Shown here in pieces: positions 39,778 through 49,549 of a DNA stretch of 64,000 nucleotides. The stretch lies in contig RFOD01000001.1 of assembly GCA_009926865.1 (NCBI GenBank), forward strand, positions 124,001 to 188,000. Direction: 5' to 3'. Below the pieces are notes generated by a model that did not search any database, was not told the origin of the DNA, and was given only the letters and a program-made list of their open reading frames with translations. Numbering within the stretch: the stretch's first letter is position 1; every line of letters begins with the position of its first letter. The position numbers and the translations under genes are program-made. Origin of the DNA: Gammaproteobacteria bacterium (GTDB lineage Bacteria > Pseudomonadota > Gammaproteobacteria > Steroidobacterales > Steroidobacteraceae).

Positions 39778-40802
39778 GCGTCAGCCTCAGGCGCACGATA
39801 GGTCGACTCGCGCACCATCAACTCGGAGCGGATTTCCACGTGCTCCACTGCAGAATCGGGTTCCTTGATTTGACGAATGAGTAACTCTGCAGCTTTTTCA
39901 GCCATATCCTGGATGGGCTGCGTCACGCTCGTCAAAGCTGGCCAAACCTGGATCGCAATCGGGATATCGTCAAATCCGCAGACGGACAAATCTCGCGGAA
40001 TATCGAGACCCCGATGTCTTGCCGCCACACATACCCCCGCTGCCATCTCATCGTTTGCAGCAAAGATTGCGGTCGGCCTCTCGGGCTTAGCAAGCAAGGC
40101 GGCACCGGCCTGTTCGCCTGACTCAAAAGAATTTAATCCAGCGTAGACAAAATCATCTGGCACCGAAAGCCCCGCCGCTTGCATCGCCTCCAAAAAACCC
40201 GCGGTACGCGTACAGACAGCCACGTGGTCGGGATGACCCGCAACAAATGCGATATCCCGATGACCCATGCTAATCAAATACTCTGTCATCAGCCGAGCGG
40301 CCTCTTGGTCGTTGGTATGTACCGACGAGGACTCGACAAGGGCACCCCCTGGCGATATCAGCGTCAGCGGGACGCGCTCTTGTCGCAAGCCTTGTACTAG
40401 GGCGGTCACGTCCGATAAGGGCGGACTCAAAATCACACCATCAAAGCGTGACTGTCGATAAAGCGAGGCAATCTCTGAGGCGGTATCGGTATTGAGATAC
40501 GAGCGCGGCAAGACGAGTAAGTCGTACCCCTCGCGCGCGCAAGCGCGCAAGGCACCCGCCTGCAATTTCGCGACATAGTGTGCGCAGGGGTTGTCGTACA
40601 TCAATCCTAAGATAAACGTGCGCCTCGCCGCTAGAGACCGAGCCACTCGGCTTGGACGGAAGTTCAAGCGATTGATCGCCTCGGTGACGCGTTGCCGAGT
40701 TGAGATTTGAACGTTGGGCTCATCGTTCAAAACGCGCGACACGGTCTTGATCGATACCCGCGCAAGGGCCGCAACGTCTTCTATGGTGATTCGGGAGGAC
40801 AC
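39774..40802 (-). CDS. LacI-family transcriptional regulator of the glucoside locus
   Basis: A 342-residue regulator from a GTG start. The N-terminal helix-turn-helix is ITIEDVAALARVSIKTVSRV, followed by the hinge helix SRVARSLAARR and a periplasmic-binding-protein-like effector domain (ILGLMYDNPCAHYVAKLQAG). It lies between the GH3 gene and glk. Two LacI-type palindromes at 46228-46243 and 46359-46376 are its probable targets. The effector is inferred to be a glucoside or glucose. Confidence 0.9.
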   Translation of the reverse strand: MSSRITIEDVAALARVSIKTVSRVLNDEPNVQISTRQRVTEAINRLNFRPSRVARSLAARRTFILGLMYDNPCAHYVAKLQAGALRACAREGYDLLVLPRSYLNTDTASEIASLYRQSRFDGVILSPPLSDVTALVQGLRQERVPLTLISPGGALVESSSVHTNDQEAARLMTEYLISMGHRDIAFVAGHPDHVAVCTRTAGFLEAMQAAGLSVPDDFVYAGLNSFESGEQAGAALLAKPERPTAIFAANDEMAAGVCVAARHRGLDIPRDLSVCGFDDIPIAIQVWPALTSVTQPIQDMAEKAAELLIRQIKEPDSAVEHVEIRSELMVRESTYRAPEADA

Positions 40803-40874
40803 TTCGCTGAGACCAAAAATCGCTCTAACAATGAGTTTTCATTCTGTACTGCGCCCCCAATCGCCGCAATCGAA

Positions 40875-43383
40875 TCATTGTCTTCGACAGGCGATCGTGG
40901 CATTAGATCCTTGGTTTGCCACCAAGCGGACCTTAGCTACCGAGAGCGATAAGCGACCTGCGGTACGAATTAACGGCAGCGTATCGACTCGATTGAGCGC
41001 GAGCCCCGAGGATCGAAAGCACTCCAGATCGAGCGATAAGCGGACCCATTCATCCTTGGGTGCTGCGCGTAAAAGCCGCGTCACGTCCGCCTTCGCACCG
41101 CAGGGATACTGACAATCCACGCGTAGCTCCACGGCCCGGGTCGGCGGCTCGTGAACCGCCAATTCCATCTCCAGCACAGCGTCCCGTTGATGCCATTCCG
41201 TCAAATCCATCGCCCGAGTCGCTTGTAGGTACCACTGAGCATCAGATCGACCCGTCCAATTAAGACGCCGCGAATCGCCCTGCACGCGTCGATCAGTCGT
41301 CGTAATTGCAATTGCATTGGCGGCTGATACCTGATCCGAGCCTACGATCGCTTGTTGCCAGTTTTCACGATCACCCACAAACATCCGCCAAGGGGAAATC
41401 GTACGCCGATCAAAGATTGGAAAATCTTGTGCCTGCGCTTGTGTCACCAATGATTCGGGTAAGCGCTCGGCGGGCCCCGTACTCTCACCGAAGCTCAAGC
41501 CAAAATCGCGCGGATATAATACCGGAAACTTTCCATCTTCTGCCGCCACCGATGACGCCGGCCACGGGAACGGCAGTCTCCCAGTCACTGGATAACGCGC
41601 GTTACCCTCGGCGTCCCCGATCAGCACATCGGCGACACCCTCTCCCTCGCTTCCAGGTAACCACGCCACCACCAACGCGTTGGCCGCGTTGAGTTCAGGG
41701 TTCAGCCACAAAGGTCGTCCGGTCAATAAAATAGCGACGACAGGTATACCGCGTGCGCGCAATGTACGCATGATCTGTAAATGTGTTTGATCACCACGTA
41801 AACCTAGCTGCGCCAGATCACCCTCACCTTCAGCATACGGACGCTCACCAAACACCACCAAGGCCACATCACCCTCGGCCGCCTCTGCGTCCTCTGCAGT
41901 CACAAAGCTCACTTGGCCACCGGCCGATTCCACGCTGCGCTGCAGTCCTTCAAAGATACTCGTCGCACCGGGGAAGTCCTCGTTACGTGTCTCGGTCCCC
42001 TGCCACGTCACCGACCAACCTCCGGCTTGTGACGAGATCTCCCGTGCGGCGTCACCAAACACCAGCAATTTCTGATTCGCTGCTAAGGGTAGTACGGCCT
42101 GATCGTTCTTCAACATGACCAGCGACTTGCGTACAGCTTCGCGCGCGAGCTCGCGATGCGCGCTTGAACCGACGACATCGGTGCCGAGCTTTTGGGCCCG
42201 TTTGCGCGGACCGGCATGATCGAATAACCCCAGACGTAATTTCGTCCGCAGAATTCTGGAGACAGCATCATCAATACGCGACATCGGAATCACCCCTGAG
42301 CGCACCTGTCGCAACAGGGTTAAATGCACGTCTTTCCAGTCCTCAGGGGCCATCACCAAATCAATGCCCGCATTGATAGCCTGTGCGCAGTCGCTATTGG
42401 TGCAACCCGCGACCTGTCCGATACCATTCCAATCGCTCACCACCAGTCCATCGAAACGCCATTGGGTCTTCAATAGATCGGTCATGAGCTTCTTATCGCC
42501 ATGCACCTTACGACCTTGAACACTGTTAAAAGAGGCCATCACCGTGAGCACCCCCTCATCGAGGGTGCTGAGGTAGCCCGCCCCATGCTCGCGAATTAGC
42601 TGATCTTCCTCGAGCACGACATCGCCTTGGTCAATACCGTCCCGAGTCGCCCCGTCACCAATGAAATGCTTCGCAGTCGCCGCAACACGGCCGGCCACAA
42701 GCCGGCCCTCAGCATCGGGCTTGCCCTGTAGCCCTCGCACCATCGCTCGCCCGAGCTCAGCCACTCGCTCCGGATCATCCGAATAACTTTCATAGGTTCG
42801 ACCCCAGCGTGCATGCTAAGGTCGGTGCAAAAGTCCAATCAATACCGGTTGCGAGTACCTCTAGCGCCGTGGCACGACCAATACGCTCAATTAAATCGGC
42901 GTCACGCGTCGCGCCAAGACCAATGTTGTGCGGAAATAAGGTCGCACCGCGAACGTTGTTATGGCCATGCACCGCATCCGTTCCCCAGATCATCGGGATC
43001 GGGACCTTGGCATCTGTTGAGACAGAGGCGTCGTAATAGGCTTGCGCCAAATCCAGCCATTGATCAACGGACGCCTCGCGACGCTTGCTTGGGAAGCTGC
43101 CGCCACCATTTAGAATAGAACCTAAGTAATAGCGCTTGGCCTCATCCGGCGTGACGAATTGAATCTCAGCCTGAATCATCTGGCCAATTTTCTGCTCCAG
43201 CGTCATGGACTGTAGAAGCGTCGAGACGCGCGCCTCTAGAGACTCATCTCGGGAGGACTCCGCCTGTCCAGACAACGCGTAACAAGCGACGGACACAGCC
43301 AGAACCCAAGCGATCCACGGCCCTCTAAACAGGCCTTCTGCTCTCACCTCGCGCATTGCGATCCTTCCGGCATTATTTTGCAC
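40875..43383 (-). pseudogene. Glycoside hydrolase family 3 beta-glucosidase/exo-glucanase, broken by about 11-nt deletion
   Basis: Exported GH3 enzyme that would release glucose from beta-glucans or cello-oligosaccharides. The 5' part (43383-42790) has a signal peptide (WIAWVLAVSVACYALSGQA), then LTLEQKIGQM-type MTLEQKIGQMIQAE, and ends at TFAPTLA before a stop. The 3' part resumes in another frame with ARWGRTYESYSDDPERVAEL and contains the nucleophile Asp (GLVVSDWNGIG). The family motif AV-x-RDPRWGR lacks about four residues at 42807-42819. The C-terminus carries an ExoP-like beta-sandwich of about 160 residues. No other damage was seen, so the loss is recent or an assembly error. Confidence 0.88.
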
Positions 43384-43395
43384 TGACGGAACCCT

Positions 43396-43439
43396 CGTAA
43401 GAGTCGGTAGATCTCATAACGATCTACCGACTCACTACG
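43396..43439. promoter_or_regulatory. Long perfect inverted repeat between the receptor and GH3 genes
   Basis: GAGTCGGTAGATC (43401-43413) and GATCTACCGACTC (43421-43433) form a 13-bp perfect stem with a 7-nt loop. CGTA/TACG extends it past a small internal loop. No T-run follows on either strand, so it is more likely an mRNA-stabilising or processing hairpin than a classic terminator. Confidence 0.75.
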
Positions 43440-43449
43440 AGCGAATCAA

Positions 43450-46132
43450 TCAAAAGCTTTTACGAATTTTCAATCCGTAAGTGCGCGGCGGGAAGAAGCT
43501 CGCGCGCTGATATCCCGGGCCACCATCGGACCAGGAACGAATGAGCTCATCGGTCGCGTTGTAGACATAGAGCTCAGCGCCCCATTGAGCGCTCTCGCTG
43601 ATCAGACGCATAGACGCGTTAACACTGGTGAACGCCTTTTGACCGGTGTGGAAAGGACCTTCATCAAAATTGTTATCGCTGAAGAACATTTCGCTCTGCC
43701 AGTGAGCCGAAACATAGGGGCTCAAGCGCAGCCCGTTGGCCAGGCGCCAGCTGTGCTCAACCGTCACGGTGGCCGAATACTCTGGCGACCATGGCAGCTT
43801 GTTGCCTTTGAAATCGACCGGTCGACGGAACGAGTTATCGCCGCGAATCTGGCTCGGATCTTCTGCGGGACAGGTGCTCAAGCCCAAATACGCCCGCTCA
43901 AAGCAGAACCACCCATCATCCGCACCGGGAAGATTGGTGATTTCGGCATCCAACCACGTCACCCAACCAAAGATACGACCATCTTTCCAAGGCAACCAGT
44001 CGAACTCTAACTCGATACCGGTAATCTCAGACTCGGCGATATTGTTGGTCAGCAGCGTCCCGATATCGCGATTGCTGGAAACCGACTTACCGACGATCGC
44101 CCACAGCGTGCGCTGCATATCGTCGTACTGGCTGTGGAATGCCGTCCCAATGAAATTCAGACGACCATCCATCAGGCGTGCTTTAACACCCAACTCGAAG
44201 GTTGTATTTTCCTCAGGATCATACGGGAAGGCCGTCAAATTACCGCACTCGCAGGTATCAACCTTGTCACCGAAACCACCGGGTCGCCACGCTACCGTAC
44301 AAAAACCATTGCTCATTGATCTCGTGATCAAAGCCGAGCTTCCAAGTGCCCTTGCTCCACTTGGCTGCGTAGGTGTTGTCAGTACCCGGTATACGATCCG
44401 TGAAATTTTCAGCCAATGAGCCCATATCGAGCGTCAAGGCATTGGCCTGATACATAGCCCCTGACGTCGACCAGTTCGGGACGATCCCGACGAGATCCCA
44501 GCTCTCATGCCAGAAGGTGTTGTTCGGATCCCAAGTCGCGGGATTCACCCAATAGCCGATCGAGATGTGATTCGATCCGCCCGTATCGCTTTTCTCATCC
44601 CAGGTGTAGCGATAGCCAGCGGTGATACGCGTCTTTTCCGAAAGCGAATAATCAAACTGTCCGAATAGCGCCTTCGACTCGACGTCGCGATCCGGCTGCA
44701 CGAACGATTGACCTAACGGGCGCGGCGAACCACAGCACCAGGGAATTTCGACATCGAAACGAATGGCGTTGTCCTCTTTCAAATAAAAGGCGCCGACAAC
44801 CCAAGAGAGAGGCCCCTCACCCTGCGATTTAACCTGCAGTTCCGACACCAGTGATTTGTACTCCGACCAGCGAGTAGTGAGCTGCAAATCTTCAAAAGGC
44901 ATCAACGCATAAGGCGCGAAACCCGCATCAATGATCGCTTGCGGATCACGGATCAACAAACCCCCGCCGCAGCAAAGGCGGTTGATACCGTAAGCGGGAT
45001 GTTCAGGATCCGCAAAGAAACCACCATCGCCGTCGTAGGCTTGGTAACGACGCTCGCTGGAGAGACCCACACGATGCTCGACGACCAGTGACTCACTGAA
45101 TTCGTACTTGAGCTCCGATCGCAAAGAGTTGATGCTCATGTCGAGTTCGCCCGGCACGTTGATTCGTGCATACCACTGCGGGTGGTCACAAGCGAAGAAG
45201 GTGCCCTCCGCTTTCTCACAATCTTTGAGCGAGATCATGCCGGCACCGCCGTCCTTGTAATGCTCAAAGCTCAGCAACCAGTCGAGCGAGGAATCGTTTC
45301 TGACCCGCGCGCTCAGGCGTGCCGCCCAACGGTTCGAATTGCCGTAGGCATCTGACGCATCGACGGGACGATTACGACGCTGATCGGTGTTGAGGATGCC
45401 GTCTGCGGGCACATCGAACGGCCCGGTGGTGGATCCGTCGCCATCCGTATCCCACGCCAGATCGAATAGCTCCATCTCTTGATCAATGTAACTGTCCGTT
45501 TTGTCGATCATGTACGACGCGCGTAGCGCGACGTAATCGTTGACCGGCAAATTCAGCGTTCCCCGCGCTAACCGGTGGCGGTAATTACCGAGTTCGACTT
45601 CAACCGTGCCACCAAACGAGTCAAATTGGGGTCGCGCACTGACGACATTGATCGCACCAGCGGTCGAATTGCGTCCGAACAACGTGCCCTGCGGCCCGCG
45701 CAATACTTCGACCCGTTCCACATCATGCAAAAGCGCCATACCGCTCTGGGGCCGCGGCGAGTAAATGCCGTCGACATGGATACCGACCGTCGGATCACCC
45801 AGTTCGGTGAAATTATTGGAGGTGATACCACGGACGGTAACCTGCACCCCCGAATCCGACGGTGAAAACCCCACCTGCATGTTCGGAACCAAGGCCCCCA
45901 GATCGCGAATATCTTGAATGCCATCGCGCGTGAGCTGCTCTTGGGTGAATGCCGAGACCGCAACCGGCGTCAACATCAGCGAAGTCTCGCGTTTGGTGGC
46001 CGTGATCACCACTTCCTCAAGCACTGTGTCCGTATTTTGTGCTGACGCGATCCCTAAGAAAGCGCTCGCCAAACCCGTGGTCATGATCGTCGCGCGTCGC
46101 CAAACGGGCGCTGATCCGGATAGCTGATCCAT
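43450..46132 (-). pseudogene. TonB-dependent outer-membrane receptor, broken by about 11-nt deletion
   Basis: Outer-membrane transporter for a glucoside or oligosaccharide, inferred from its neighbours. The 5' part (46132-44267) has a signal peptide, a TonB-box-like start (LEEVVITATKRE), the plug domain (VRGITSNNFTELGDPTVGIHVDG, in part; VEVLRGPQGTLFGRNSTAGA) and barrel strands, ending at YGSVATRWFR. The 3' part continues from WRPGGFGDKVDTCECG to the C-terminal barrel signature ending RKSF. The family reads SVATGWRPGGF, so about 11 nt are missing at 44282-44290. The 8-nt TGGCGACC would occur twice, 11 nt apart, in the intact gene. Confidence 0.9.
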
Positions 46133-46222
46133 GTATATGCCCCCTGCTATGAAGTCTGTTCACGAAGCTTCGGCAGCGACTCAGAATCACCACCGCGACT
46201 TGCCCATACTCTGTAGCGGCTA

Positions 46223-46251
46223 GTTATATGACAACGCTGTCATTCTGTAAA
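46223..46251 (-). promoter_or_regulatory. Promoter of the receptor gene with embedded LacI-type operator
   Basis: On the minus strand TTTACA (46246-46251), a 17-nt spacer and TATAAC (46223-46228) form a good sigma-70 promoter about 90 bp before the receptor start. The spacer is almost entirely filled by the palindrome ATGACAACGCTGTCAT (46228-46243). A bound repressor would block polymerase directly. Confidence 0.7.
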
Positions 46252-46282
46252 GAGTGTGTCATTTTTGATTTACAGCTCACCA

Positions 46283-46311
46283 TTGACGTACTAACCCTAT
46301 GTTTTTTATGC
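46283..46311 (+). promoter_or_regulatory. Possible promoter of the symporter gene
   Basis: TTGACG (46283-46288), a 17-nt spacer and TTATGC (46306-46311) precede the symporter. The -10 is poor. A LacI-type operator lies 48 bp downstream. Confidence 0.4.
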
Positions 46312-46358
46312 CTTTTATTCTTTTTCGCGCTTCGAGCCACCTCTCATGACGATTTTTG

Positions 46359-46376
46359 TTTGACAGCGCTATCAAA
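46359..46376. promoter_or_regulatory. Second LacI-type operator, upstream of the symporter
   Basis: TTTGACAGCGCTATCAAA is an 18-bp palindrome with one mismatched pair. Its core TGACAGCGCT matches that of the first operator (TGACAACGCTGTCA). It lies between the candidate promoter and the symporter ribosome site, a position for repression of the plus-strand gene. Confidence 0.65.
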
Positions 46377-46423
46377 GTCGCGCAAGTTGGCGAGGCTAGG
46401 ATTTCTAGGGGGAGGCGCAGCCG

Positions 46424-48049
46424 ATGGTAGGCAGCGGAAACTTTAATGGGCTCGATTGGCTCGTTGTTGGGCTTTATTTCGTCGTCATCTTAGGCATTGC
46501 GTGGTGGAGCAGTCGTGACGGACGCAACGCTTCGACCAGCGGTTTTTTTCTGGGTGGGCGCGATGCGAGCTGGTGGGTCATTGGCGCATCCCTCTTTGCC
46601 TCCAATATTGGCTCGGAGCATCTCATCGGGTTAGCAGGATCCGGCGCTGCCGACGGCATCGCCGTCGCACAGTTTGAAATCCTCGCGGGCATGATTTTGC
46701 TGCTGTTAGGGTGGTTCTTCGTCCCCTTCTACCTACGCAGCGGCGTGTTCACCATGCCGGAATTTCTCGAGCGTCGGTATTCCTCGGGTCCGAGAACCTA
46801 TCTAGCGACAGTATCCATTGTGAGTTATGTGCTCACAAAGATTTCCGTCACCATTGCGGCAGGCGGCATCGTGTTTGAAGTATTGATGGGCGTGGACTTC
46901 TGGCTCGGCGCGTTTATCGTGGTCGCGGTAACGGGTATGTACACCCTCTGGGGTGGGATGCGCGCCGTTCTTTACACCGATCTTGTCCAGACGGTCTTTT
47001 TGATCGCGGGCGCCATTGCGGTCACATTTATTGGTCTACAGGCTGTCGGTGGCTGGCAGGCGCTACAAACCGCAGCCGGCGCGGAGCGCTTTGATCTGTG
47101 GCAACCCATGGATCATCCCGACTACCCCTGGACCGGCATTTTATTGGGGGCTCCCATTTTAGGTATTTGGTATTGGTGCACCGACCAGGTCATCGTGCAG
47201 CGCGTGCTCGCCGCACGTGGGATTGCTGAAGCGAGACGCGGCACGATCTTTGCGGGTTTTCTGAAACAACTGCCCTTGCTCATTTTTGTGGTCCCCGGCG
47301 TCATTGCCTATGTCCTTGTGCAGCGAGGCGAGCTGGTCTTGAATCGACCGGACGAGGCACTGCCAGCACTGATTGACTCATTGCTACCCGCTGGATTGCG
47401 AGGCCTCGTCGCGGCGGGCATGCTCGCCGCGCTGATGAGCTCCCTGTCATCCGTCTTTAATGCCTGCTCCACGCTGATTACCGTCGATATCTTTGGACGA
47501 ATCCGCAAGGAAGCGACTGAACAGACCAAAGTATTGGTTGGACGATTATCGATCGTCGCGCTGACCGGACTCGGCGTCCTGTGGATTCCATTCATGGATC
47601 TGATCTCAGGCAAGCTCTTTGTCTATATTCAAAGCGTACAGGCCTATATTGCCCCGCCAGTGGCTGCCATATTCGTGTTGGGCATTTTGTGGCAACGCAT
47701 GAATACGCAAGGAGCGATTGCCGCACTCTGGGTCGGTGGCACGCTCGGCTTATTACGCCTCACCCTGGAGATATCAAATATCGGATCGGCTGAGCTCTTT
47801 GGCCTCTTCATCGAGATGAATTTCCTACACTTTGCGGCCGTCTTGTTCGCCGTTTCCTGTACGGCCATGGTAGTAGTGAGCCTTTTGACTCAAGCGCCGG
47901 ACACTGTGCACACGCGGTCACTGACCCTGCAAACCAAGGATGCGGCTCCCACCGATGCAGCCTCTCGCAAGTTGCGACAGCAGGATCTGTGGTGGTCGCT
48001 GGGGCTACTTGCCCTGATTGCCTGGGTTTGGTGGACGTTTAAAGGCTGA
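46424..48049 (+). CDS. Sodium/solute symporter, SGLT-like sugar transporter
   Basis: A 541-residue membrane protein of the SSS family, about 14 helices. GASLFASNIGSEHLIGLAGSG near the N-terminus is the segment typical of the Na+/glucose and Na+/galactose branch. VSYVLTKISVTIAAGGIVFE and LMSSLSSVFNACSTLITVDI complete the pattern. A GGGGGAGG site precedes the ATG. It is divergent from the TonB receptor and shares its LacI operators, so it likely imports glucose or a beta-glucoside through the inner membrane. Confidence 0.88.
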   Translation: MVGSGNFNGLDWLVVGLYFVVILGIAWWSSRDGRNASTSGFFLGGRDASWWVIGASLFASNIGSEHLIGLAGSGAADGIAVAQFEILAGMILLLLGWFFVPFYLRSGVFTMPEFLERRYSSGPRTYLATVSIVSYVLTKISVTIAAGGIVFEVLMGVDFWLGAFIVVAVTGMYTLWGGMRAVLYTDLVQTVFLIAGAIAVTFIGLQAVGGWQALQTAAGAERFDLWQPMDHPDYPWTGILLGAPILGIWYWCTDQVIVQRVLAARGIAEARRGTIFAGFLKQLPLLIFVVPGVIAYVLVQRGELVLNRPDEALPALIDSLLPAGLRGLVAAGMLAALMSSLSSVFNACSTLITVDIFGRIRKEATEQTKVLVGRLSIVALTGLGVLWIPFMDLISGKLFVYIQSVQAYIAPPVAAIFVLGILWQRMNTQGAIAALWVGGTLGLLRLTLEISNIGSAELFGLFIEMNFLHFAAVLFAVSCTAMVVVSLLTQAPDTVHTRSLTLQTKDAAPTDAASRKLRQQDLWWSLGLLALIAWVWWTFKG

Positions 48050-48085
48050 GACGAAGTGTTAGGTCGCGCTCGTCGATGTAGTTCG

Positions 48086-49525
48086 CTAGCCGATCACCGC
48101 CTCGCACAGCGAGAGCAAGGTATTCGGCAAAAGACCCAGCGCTACCACGATGGCGGCGTTCACGAGCAAAACGCCCCGTTCTGCGGTGCTACAGGTTGAT
48201 CGCGGAAAATCACCGGGTGCATCGAAATACATCAGCTTGATGACGCGCAAGCAGTAATACAAACCGACGACGGAAATGAGGGCGGCAATCACCACGAGCT
48301 CAGTCGCATTCACCGCCCATAAGGCCTGAAAAATCTGCAACTTCGCCCAGAACCCCACGAATAGTGGCATCCCACCCACCGAGAACATCATCACCATCAT
48401 CGCGAGCGCGAGCATGGGATCGCGCGCATGCAAGCCTTTGTAGTGATCAAAATGATCTGCTTCAAATCCCGCGGGACTCGCTAGCAGCACCACTCCGAAC
48501 GCACCGAGTGTGGTGATGATATAGGCCAAGGTGTAAAACAGCGCCGCTTCCACGCCCTGCTCCGAGCCCGCCACAAATCCCAGCAAAATAAAGCCCACAT
48601 TCCCGATCGCCGAATAGGCAAGTAGCCGCTTCATATTAGTCTGGGCGACCGCGACCACATTACCTAAGAAAAGCGACAGGACGGCAATGATAGTCAGCAT
48701 CTGCATCCAACTGGTCGCAACGCCTCCCAGCGCCTCGACCAGCAGTCGGTAGGCTAAGGCAAATGAGCCGATCTTTGGCGCCGAGGCAATCAGCAAGGTC
48801 ACCGAACTCGGTGCACCGTGATAGACATCCGGTACCCACATATGAAACGGCACTGCACCAAATTTGAATGCGACACCCACCACGAGAAAAACGAGTCCCA
48901 TGATCAAGCCGAGGCTGGGAACACCCCGTAGGGAATCTGCGATATCAGAAAATAGCAAACTGCCGCTCATGCCGTAGACGAGTGACATTCCGTACAACAA
49001 GCAGCCCGAGGCAATCGCACCCAGCACGAAATATTTGATGGCCGACTCAGCAGCGATACCCGAGTCGCGATTAAAGGCGACCAGCGCATACAAAGACAGT
49101 GATAACAGTTCGATCCCCATGTACATGGAGAGCAAACTCCCTGCCGAGATCATCACGCAAATACCGAGTAAGGCGCTTAAGGTAAGGACGTAGTACTCAC
49201 CTTTGAGCAATCCGCGTGCATCCAAATAGTGCCGTGAATAGAGCAAGCCAACCGCAATGAACAAAAATGCGAACAACTTGAGCATGTTACCGAGCGGGTC
49301 GGCGACATACATCCCAGAGAACAAGGTGACTGAACTGGACACGTCGGCATAACGAGCCGTCAATGCCGCCCCAATCACCAAGGCGGCTAGCGTCAATGTC
49401 GGCGTCAATCGTCGACTTGCCTGACCGGCAAAGGCATCAACCAACAAAATGACGCACAGGGCAACCGTGAGATAGATCTCCGGTATCGCAGGTGCCAGTG
49501 AGGCGAGTGTCAGTGTGCTTGTCAT
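48086..49525 (-). CDS. nuoN: NADH-quinone oxidoreductase subunit N
   Basis: One of the three antiporter-like proton-pumping subunits of complex I. It has 479 residues and about 14 helices. The key Lys lies in RLLAYSAIGNVGFILLGFVAG and FKFGAVPFHMWVPDVYHGAP holds the other channel residues. Last gene of the operon; it converges on the symporter gene with a 36-bp gap and no clear terminator. Confidence 0.95.
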   Translation of the reverse strand: MTSTLTLASLAPAIPEIYLTVALCVILLVDAFAGQASRRLTPTLTLAALVIGAALTARYADVSSSVTLFSGMYVADPLGNMLKLFAFLFIAVGLLYSRHYLDARGLLKGEYYVLTLSALLGICVMISAGSLLSMYMGIELLSLSLYALVAFNRDSGIAAESAIKYFVLGAIASGCLLYGMSLVYGMSGSLLFSDIADSLRGVPSLGLIMGLVFLVVGVAFKFGAVPFHMWVPDVYHGAPSSVTLLIASAPKIGSFALAYRLLVEALGGVATSWMQMLTIIAVLSLFLGNVVAVAQTNMKRLLAYSAIGNVGFILLGFVAGSEQGVEAALFYTLAYIITTLGAFGVVLLASPAGFEADHFDHYKGLHARDPMLALAMMVMMFSVGGMPLFVGFWAKLQIFQALWAVNATELVVIAALISVVGLYYCLRVIKLMYFDAPGDFPRSTCSTAERGVLLVNAAIVVALGLLPNTLLSLCEAVIG

Positions 49526-49549
49526 GCCTAGTCCGTCGTCATAGTCCCA

